In this document: piece by piece, positions 56,400-64,000 of the stretch
Layout: each line of letters opens with the position of its first letter
Position numbering within the stretch: position 1 is the first letter of the stretch
NCBI GenBank assembly: GCA_903813345.2
Contig: CAIIXF020000009.1
Coordinates: 15,713,759 to 15,777,758 of the forward strand
DNA length: 64,000 nucleotides
Source of the DNA: Owenia fusiformis
Taxonomy: Eukaryota > Annelida > Polychaeta > Sabellida > Oweniidae
Direction: 5' to 3'
Notes under the pieces: generated by a model
Database searches by the model: none
What the model was told of the DNA's origin: nothing
Seen by the model: only the letters and a program-made list of their open reading frames with translations
Translations under genes and position numbers: made by a program

Positions 56400-56630
56400 T
56401 TTAATTGTTTATAGTGAGATATAAGAGTGCTTAAGATATATAAATTGTCACTTGGCCAGTTTTATAGGCACCTTGAAGTGGATCTTGGGTGTTCAACATT
56501 TCAGCATTGAAAACAAGTCTATTCTGGATGACTGAGTCGAACACATTGCCTGTACAAGCTAAAATCATATCCCCACAAATAATTGTTTTACCCGATGATT
56601 GATATATAACTTTTATTGACATCTTGTATC
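56400..56630 (-). pseudogene. LINE reverse transcriptase relic, upstream piece
   Basis: The minus strand encodes NVFDSVIQNRLVFNAEMLNT and QDPLQGAYKTG, matching the conserved RT block before the FDF/AFD motif. It is probably the same LINE copy as 54640-54970, divided by the Helitron-like insertion. Confidence 0.6.
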
Positions 56631-57049
56631 ATAACATGATTACATTAGTCATAACTATGAAAAAACTAAATATCTAAACTACAAATACTAACTAAAGCAA
56701 AAGTACAAAAATATATATGAGATATACAAAAACCCAAAATAAAGGTAGTATACAACATGATGAAAGGACAAGGTTACATTTAAAGTGTGGTGCACATACC
56801 CTGCATTCTGACTACAAATTCTTAAATGAATGATAAATGAATTTCCCAATGTGTCTTTGTAATGTTAAGTTTTAACTTGAAATGAGATTGACAAATAAAA
56901 TTACATACAATCCAACCTATTCCATGACATATGCTAATACCCCTAATTTGGAAAAATGGGCAAGTCCAAAAACAACAGGATAACCTGAATCCCTCTAGGT
57001 CAACTGACCTAACACCCCTTTATATGCTATATCTTCATAATTGTACTTG

Positions 57050-58900
57050 CCTATGTATGGAAAAGTGGAAAAATTTTAGAGTCCAGTTTTTTTACTCTAT
57101 CTGCTAGAAGTTTCTTAGATAATTGGTAAATTGATGGCAGATATATGCAGGACTAGGGGTTACCAGATTAACCTAGTCAACGTGATAGTTTACAGAAGTT
57201 GGAAAATCTACAATCTGAACTGGCACAGATGACCAAGTAGCCGATCTTTGGGACAGCAAGGTGCATATTAGAAGCATGCACAACTTGAGTAGCAGTTTAC
57301 TGAGGGAGTTGGTGCCCACCATCCCATGGTAGATCTTCAAGACTATACCTCAGCAGGGCCTCCTCAGCAGCAGAAGGTACTTGGACAGAGTCACAAGTCA
57401 TTCTTCAGTGCAGTGAGCTCATTTGTGGTTGTATTTTAGTGTACTTCTAACACTAGAAACAGGTCAGTTTTTAGGAAATCCTTCCATGGATTTTATTTTC
57501 AAGCTACACGCTTAGCTAACAGTCAACTTTAGGTTAGCTTGTCTTTGGGACAATAAGTTCAGACCCAGTTGAACTTTATTTGACCCCTACTGGCTTGTAT
57601 TATTTTTTTTGTGTAAAGGTTTTTCACTCATACTTTGAACCTTTCTATAAGGGACCTTTACTCTTTAACTCTATACTAGTATACTTTTACTAGCCCTAGG
57701 GTTCTAATCCTTTGAGTTCATGACTATACTTATTGTGTAGTATATTATGTAATGATGGCCTTCTGGGTTCATAAGGTTATTCCCCTTATTCATGCACCTA
57801 CAGTAGCTTTGTTGGAGTTCATTGCTTTGAATGACTATTCCTTAGTTTTTCACTCAGTAATCATTACATTCAAGCTTTGCTTATCCACTGAACAGTGTTT
57901 TCTTTTTTGAAATGTTGTGTTCAGGGATTATGAATAGGTGGAGTTTTTCTAAGAACTCTACTGATTGATGAGTGTAAATTATTATTACACTTTACTTGTA
58001 TTGAAAGATCTTTTGGCTGATCTTGTTTCTTTTTTCTTACTTTTTATTAGTCGGGAATTAGTCTCAACTTTCAGTTGGATTGAATCTGCATTGTTCCTAG
58101 ATGTAGTTAATTCTCATCTTTATTCACAATCACTTTACACCCTTTGTAGGGTTCTTGGTTCCAGCACTTTATGGAATTGTGTGGTTTAGCAGTCAATTAA
58201 TTTAATATTAGTTTTTTTTGACAATTTAAGAGATGTGAACGTTTCATTCACTTGCTACTCTTCACATCACTTGTTTTCTATGTTCTGTTTGTTTTCTGCT
58301 TACAGATACACTCAGCTTTTACATTTGTATTCCTTATTCATCAACTAATTTTAGGTCTAATTTTACATCCGTGTAAAATTAGTTTAGTTTACAGAAGCCT
58401 TACTTTAAGTTACATTGAATGGCTCATTAATGCCTTCTGGTCACAACATATTCATTCTTTATTTATACCAGGGCATAGGATGTTTGTTCTACAATCATTT
58501 TGGATATCTTGGTTTTCAAATCTTGTTTCAGTATTTTTAATTTTACAAGGATAATTTTTACTAAGTTTTTTTGGACTTTTGTGTCTCTTTATGGAGATCT
58601 ACATTATTGTTTATCTACATATCTCAGGTCCACTCTATGTCTAAGAATCTTTTGGTTAGTTTTACCCTAACCACTTTTTTTTTATGGAGTGGCTCACCAT
58701 AAAATATGCTTCATACTTTTAAACAGCTACTTATCAATCACTCCTTTTCTGGTATTGATTGGTTTCATGCATATTTTCTAAGTAACTATATGTTTCTTTA
58801 TAAGCGGTGTACCTTCACACATGTTTGAATCTTGTCTTAAATTGATAAGATCATGAGTCAATTGATTGAAATATAATTTTATATTATTCAATCAACAGTA
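57050..58900. other. Interior of the 56.9-63.6 kb element, unassigned
   Basis: T-rich with several short plus-strand open frames (57965-58189, 58252-58554) that look like compositional artefacts. No domain recognised. Confidence 0.4.
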
Positions 58901-59140
58901 GAAGAGAGGATTCTACACATCGGTTCAGGTTCTTTATCCTATGAATCTTGTGTTTTAAACATGCTTCTAAGTGATGGGCTCTCATTTTTATTATCTGGAG
59001 CCTGTTTTCTTTCATTTTCGTTCTTATTCATAACCATAGTACTTATTCATTCGTGGATTGGTTATTATTTTCAAACAAGGTGGTTTTCATCTAATATTGA
59101 AAACACATCCCTTTGATTGTGAAAGTTTCCTTTGTGGTTT

Positions 59141-61020
59141 TCGGGCCTGGATTGCTTTAAGGTTTCACTCCAGTTCCAGACTTCATTTGGTGTTATATTT
59201 TTACTAGTTCATGTTCATAGTACTAATACTACTTTTTAACTAGTAAAAGGCTGGTAGTTTTAACCACTTGGATAAACTGACCATGTTTTTTATCCTATAG
59301 TTTTTTTCCCCTGAGAAACTGCGAGTCACTTTTATTGTGGGATTCATTCTTGTGGTCTTTGGGCCTGGATTTAATTCAGGTATCACTCCATTTCCAGACT
59401 CCTTTTGGTCTTATTTTATTACTAGTTCATGTTCATAGTACGTATACTACTATTTAACTAGAACAGGTTGGTAAATTTAACCAATTGGATAAACTAATCA
59501 TGTTTTATGATATTGTTTTTTCCATTGAGAAACTACAAGTCACTTTATTTGTGGAATTAATCTTGGGCTTTTTGGACCTGGATTGCTTTAAAGGGACCCA
59601 ACACCATGGTCACATGATCAGTCGTGTGGAGGTAAGCTCCCAGTTGAAATAAAATCACTGTCCTCCTTTGGTTTCTGTGAAAAGTAGCTAATACCCTCAT
59701 GTATTGGTCAGTTTGTGTGTCACACGACTAATCCCCACCATATGCTTCATTCAACATATTTTATGCTATTGAGCTGCATATATAAACAGTACTTTGCAAC
59801 TAAGGTCATACAGTATACTTACCCCTTGCAAATTGTAATTTATTGAATTCACAGTAAACCCATCAATTTTTAAGAAAACAAAGAATATTGTTATCATGGA
59901 TCTATTATTTATGTTAGACTAACTATGAAAATATAAATATGAAATAATATGTTAGCTTGAAGTCATATATAAGATGAAAATATATGTTCATGCATTTGCA
60001 TTTTTCCAAAGGGAATATTCCCATGTAAGTAAATACAGGTGCAATATATAATTTATATGTATATCTATGTCATCTGTCTATACATGCGCGTATAGCCTAG
60101 TGTTACATGTGAACAAGATGGTTCTGGAAAGAAATGAGCGTGGCAGATTTGCTAAAATGCCACATACACCACAAAAGCAAGACCAATTTGAAAGTAAGTT
60201 CATTATTCTCAAGGGTACACTTCAAGTGAAAGCTACATTGCTACAGGGTGGCCTATCATTCTGAGACAAATGTATTATCCAACGATTGTGATTTTCGAAG
60301 CTAAAATATGATATCTTGAGCAGATGGAAATACATTCCCATGAGATATGTATATATAGTCAAAAGTGATAACTATTTATTGAGTGTAATGAAATGTATCC
60401 TTCGCTAACTGCTTTTGTTTGAGATAATTATCATGAAATGTTTTTAAATCAATTTTTATGTGTGTCATTGATCCTAATCCACCCTGTAGTCTGGTGTTTG
60501 TAGAGCATTGCGACTCGTACAACTTATTCTCACAAATATCAAACCTCATTTACTAATTAATTTTTTGTGTGAATATGAAGAGTCCAAGCATTGCTTTTTT
60601 ATGTTTATTGTATAGCTATATTCAGCCTTGATATCCATGATTTTTTAAAACAAAATCTCACCGTTAGATTTCGGGCTATTCATGTTTACTCATTTGTCTA
60701 ATTGGAAAACAATGCAAATCTCATTTTTTCAAAGGAAAAAAATTGAAATTCTAAGACGGTGAAAAATCATTAAAAAATACACAGATTCAGAATCCGGCAA
60801 GCATTTTCCCTTATTCCTCTCCGTTAAGAAGTTTTGCAAGGTGTTGGATTCCTTTAAGGTTTCACTCCAGTCCAGACTTCATTTGGTTTTATATTATTAC
60901 TAGTTCATAGTACTTATACTACTATTTAACTAGTAAAATGCTGGAAGTTTTAACCAATTGGATAAACTTATCATGTTTTTATGATATAGTTTTTTCCCTT
61001 GAGCAACTGCAAGTTTGGCT
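59141..61020 (+). repeat. Three ~215-bp tandem units, third split by an insertion
   Basis: Units share GGCCTGGAT...CACTCCA, TTACTAGTTCATGTTCATAG, ACTACT(A/T)TTTAACTAG and GGATAAACT(G/A/T)A(C/T)CATGTTTT. Starts are about 59148, 59360 and 59570; the third resumes after 60857. Confidence 0.65.
59592..60853. mobile_element. TTAA-flanked DNA element (Kolobok/piggyBac-like)
   Basis: Ends AGGGACCCAACACC and AGGAATCCAACACC (inverted) are flanked by TTAA at 59588-59591 and 60854-60857. The uninterrupted target sequence is visible in the neighbouring tandem unit. Inside, 60118-60193 reads MVLERNERGRFAKMPHTPQK and ends at a GTAAGT donor, like the start of a transposase first exon; the remainder is non-coding. 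Confidence 0.6.
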
Positions 61021-62740
61021 TAAGACTACTGAAAAGTAATGTTCTTAGACCAAGCGTTGTATGGATCCAACAATTGACTGGTAGACACATGCAGTAGTAC
61101 TTCGATGACCATGCGGGCCTGATGTATATGCTGTTGATACTAGAGTTTCAACTCCAAGCCAAGTCTGATCTACAAAGGTTATGCTCCAAGTCAAGAACTT
61201 TGTTGATCCAGCACTACCTTACTACATACTGTAGTGTTCCAATACACCTACATCCATGATGTATGCTCTTGGTAGCTTTAGACAGACCCGGGAGAAAAGC
61301 TGACTATTCTTGTCAACCAGTGCTGCCAACTACAAACCTGGATGAAGTTAAAGGTTACGTTTTTGGACACAGATTTTGGTTGATCTAGCACTACTATACT
61401 CTCATACTATACTAGTAGTGCTTCCCTTTGTAGCAGAATCTACGTTCAATGCTGTTATACTCCTATAGACAGATAGATGTACTATCCATTGAAGATACCA
61501 CTAGTCTGTCTTTTGCAAGCCTGTGAAGAACATTTGAAGTCTTTGGTTCCAGGCCAAGATTTTTTTTGATCCAGTGAGTTTCTGAATTCTTCTGCAGTAG
61601 TATGTCAATATGCACCACTAGCTATGATGTTTGCTGTTTACAACCTGGACAGATGGATGTTCTAACCACAATCCAATAGTTATCAACTACAATGCCGAAT
61701 ACAACAATTGAAGGTTGCATTCCAAGCCAAGCTCTTTGTGGGAACAACACTTAGCAGTGCTTTGATGGCAGTAGAATATTTTCTGTTATGCTCTGTTGGC
61801 ACTATAGACAATCATAACAGTGATATCCTCATCTTCTTAAAGATGTCTACCAAGTTTACCAACAAATGCAAGCTTGTTTCCAACCACCTTTAGATTCATC
61901 TCCATACTAATCCTTTATAGATAAGTATGGACATGTATGCTGTTCTACTTTGTGCTTGATGTGCCACTGTGTCTACTAGGGAAGCTGTGTTACAGTTTTA
62001 TACAGATGGATAGACTGTCTAGATGCACTAGTTTGTCCATTGAAGAACTTCTTTTGGCCAGATGGAAGATGTCTCTTCTTGCCCAGGTCAGCAGTAATGG
62101 TTGATCTGTTCTATGATGAATACTAATTGGTACTACAAAGAAGATGGTTTGACTTATCCCTGTAGTTATCTGGTGGCTGTACCAACCTCGACTGGCTGGG
62201 TCTACGGAGGTGTCTTGCTCCATGTAACTTTGTTATGGATCCAAAAGACAAGAAGCACTTAGCAGATGTGTAGTGGTATTGTTCTATGTCGGTAAACCAT
62301 TCTACAAGTTGGCTGAAACGGCTTTATGATTATCGCTGGTCCAGACTTGATGTTTAGTCAACTAACATCCAACTCTGAGAGCAGAGACTAGACAAAATGT
62401 TGTGTGCACCACCTCACTTTGTATGCAAGACTGGTTCCTTTAGGACCCTGTGCTGTGAAGTATGGTAGTTGATTTATCGGCAGCTTCCTAGAATTCCAAT
62501 GGATGAAAGGATGTTGCCTTTGTCTACACTGACAAGAACTACAACAATGGCTTGGATTATCTCAAGTATATCTCATCCAAGCTGCAGGTGGGTCTACAAC
62601 TTCAAGAACTTTATACAACTTTAAGTACTCTGCAACTTGTTACCAACGCAGTATTGCACTGTAGTCTGGTGATTGGAAGTAATACTGGGTGGACTTGGGT
62701 TGTCTTTATTTTGTACACAGCCATTCCTTGTCTATCCAGT
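61021..62740. other. Degenerate repeated sequence, possibly former coding DNA
   Basis: Blocks such as CCAAG(C/T)CAAG, GATCCAGCACTAC and TAGACAGA recur three or four times with divergence. A 77-codon minus-strand frame (61990-62223) with PLLLTWARRDIFHLAKRSS is faintly like DIRS-type recombinase regions. The evidence is too weak to assign. Confidence 0.3.
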
Positions 62741-62749
62741 TCTTGTGTA

Positions 62750-63115
62750 AGCGGAACTGTTTTGCAGAAGGGTTCAACTCAACCAGCTTGTGACCTGAAC
62801 CTTTGAAGAACTACAAGGTTGCCTCGTTTGGTTAAACGGCCCATCCTTGGCTAACCAGTTCTATTCATAGGAGTTATTCGCAACCCTTAGATGGGTAAGG
62901 ATACTCACTGTGAAAGGACATACAGTCTCCCAGATGTGTAGCTGAACTGTTTTGCAGAAGGGTTCAACTCAACTAGCTTGTGACCTGGACCCTTGAAGAA
63001 CTGCAAGGTTGCCTCGTTTGGTTAAACGGCCCATCCTTGGTTAACCAGTCTCTATTCATAGGAGTTGGTCATTACCCTTAGATGGCTAAGACTGCTCACT
63101 ATGATAGGACAATAA
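62750..63115 (+). repeat. Tandem duplication, 190-bp period
   Basis: GAACTGTTTTGCAGAAGGGT, AAGGTTGCCTCGTTTGGTTA and CGGCCCATCCTTGG recur at an offset of about 190 bp (62754 and 62944) with few differences. Confidence 0.8.
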
Positions 63116-63600
63116 CAGTGTTACAGATGTGTCACAGCCTCTGCCTTACAATGGATGATGGTGGCTGTTCTACTAGGGATCACTATGGTTTGTGAGATCA
63201 GAGTACTTGTTGGTAATATGAATTTTACTTTTATTATAAGTACTTGTGTATATATATTTATTATACTTTTGGGCTTAATCGGGGTCCCACCTCCTTTACT
63301 TTTAATTCAGCATATGTCATGGAATAGGTTGGATTGTATGTAATTGAGAAATTTTACAAGTAAATTTTCTATTAATTACAATACAAACCTATTCCATGAC
63401 CATAGGCCCACCCGGCCTCCCCGCAGTATTTTTAAGTTTTACTGCGTACAATTATGAAGATATAGCATATAAAGGGGTGTTAGGTCAGTTGACCTAGAGG
63501 GATTCAGGTTATCCTGTTGTTTTTGGACTTGCCCATTTTTCCAAATTAGGGGTATTAGCATATGTCATGGAATAGGTTTGTATTGTAATTAATAGAAAAT

Positions 63601-64000
63601 TTACTTGTAAAATTTCTCATTTTCACTATTGAGGTCAAAGTTACTTAGAATTTCACGAGCCTTAGTGTACAATAATTGTCTATGCTCATCATTCTTTGTA
63701 CAAGTTAAAAGGAAATGACATTCATCCTCTATATGTTTACAGGTATTGCATAATCTTTCCTCTCTAGGTTTTGGTTTTGGCTTTGCATGTCTTCCAGTCT
63801 CAATCGTCAATCGATGAGAACTCATTCGAAATCTACTTATCGCCAACCTATACTTTTTATTATCTAATTTCAAATATAATTCAATTCTAAAATATTTTTT
63901 GAACAATTTATACGTTCTCAGTATAGGATAAATGTTCAAATCATTTTTCCATTTTTCTACAAATAATACCTTCAATAACTTCTTTTCTACCATGCTCACT
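63601..64000 (-). pseudogene. LINE ORF2 C-terminal fragment at window edge
   Basis: 132 open codons with RFRMSSHRLTIETGRH, PREERLCNTCKHIEDECHF and LLTC, the C-terminal CX2C...HX4C region common after the RT domain in animal LINEs. It is cut by the window end, so an intact element to the right cannot be excluded. Confidence 0.75.

Larger units (their letters stand above)
56898..63620. mobile_element. Large inverted-repeat-bounded element, class unresolved
   Basis: 56922-57046 is inverted and nearly identical at 63449-63575 (CCATGACATATGCTAATACC to TCTTCATAATTGTAC). A second local inverted pair, 63346-63400 and 63563-63620 (GAGAAATTTTACAAGTAAAT), surrounds the right copy. The interior lacks long ORFs but holds diverged tandem repeats. 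Terminal inverted plus internal complementary repeats recall DIRS-type retroelements; a fold-back transposon is equally possible. Confidence 0.4.

Noticed and set aside
60067-60264. Frame at 60067-60264 as a P450 exon
   Set aside because: The peptide shows no P450 motif, and the segment lies inside a TTAA-flanked transposon.
61990-62223. DIRS-type tyrosine recombinase
   Set aside because: The resemblance is limited to a few residues (WARRDI, PLLL) and the frame is short; not enough to call.
52971-64000. K-helix (ExxR) and heme-binding exons of the P450
   Set aside because: I scanned for ExxR and FxxGxRxCxG-like coding segments with splice borders and saw none; they must lie to the right of the window.

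Overview
The window looks like AT-rich genomic DNA from an invertebrate animal, most likely a bivalve or other mollusc. The reasons are split genes with GT-AG introns, CYP4-type and inositol-polyphosphate-multikinase-type proteins, several kinds of non-LTR retrotransposon, and a dense load of terminal-inverted-repeat and Helitron-like elements. Nothing indicates a prokaryote. The species call is inference.

Two host genes are supported, arranged head to head. On the minus strand a complete five-exon inositol polyphosphate multikinase gene (IPMK-like, 312 codons plus stop) runs from 19669 down to 2466. On the plus strand a cytochrome P450 family 4 gene starts at 19877 and is followed to 52970. 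It covers the membrane anchor, helix C and helix I; the K-helix and heme-binding exons must lie beyond the right edge. The two start codons are 207 bp apart, so the genes probably share a divergent promoter. That interval carries TCACGTGA and TCATGTGA E-box/M-box sites and a YY1-like sequence over the CYP4 start codon.

The most striking feature is in the P450 gene. Exon 2 is present three times (23625-23737, 27532-27641, 39978-40090). All three copies are open, have GT-AG borders, enter in phase 1 and leave in phase 0. Only inclusion of exactly one copy keeps the reading frame from exon 1 to exon 3, which is the structural signature of mutually exclusive exons. The alternative block encodes about 38 residues between the proline hinge and beta-1, close to the block exchanged by alternative splicing in human CYP4F3.

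The rest is mostly mobile DNA. It includes a nearly intact antisense LINE (30154-35673; ORF1 with an SGNH-esterase-like domain and two zinc knuckles; ORF2 with endonuclease and reverse transcriptase). A second, damaged LINE (about 48285-51515) ends about 40 bp before a P450 splice acceptor, and there are LINE relics at 54640-56630 and 63601-64000. A family of about ten Helitron-like (HINE-type) repeats starts TCCCA and ends CTAG or CTGG. Many MITE-like or fold-back elements have recognisable target duplications (TA, TTAA, 5 bp, 7 bp). Several are nested, most clearly in IPMK intron 2, where one Helitron-like copy is spread over 10411-18575 by later insertions. A satellite-like array rich in TGACCT/AGGTCA half-sites (35840-37235) lies between the second and third alternative P450 exons. 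The last 7 kb (56900-63600) has inverted repeats about 6.4 kb apart around a degenerate repeat-rich interior.
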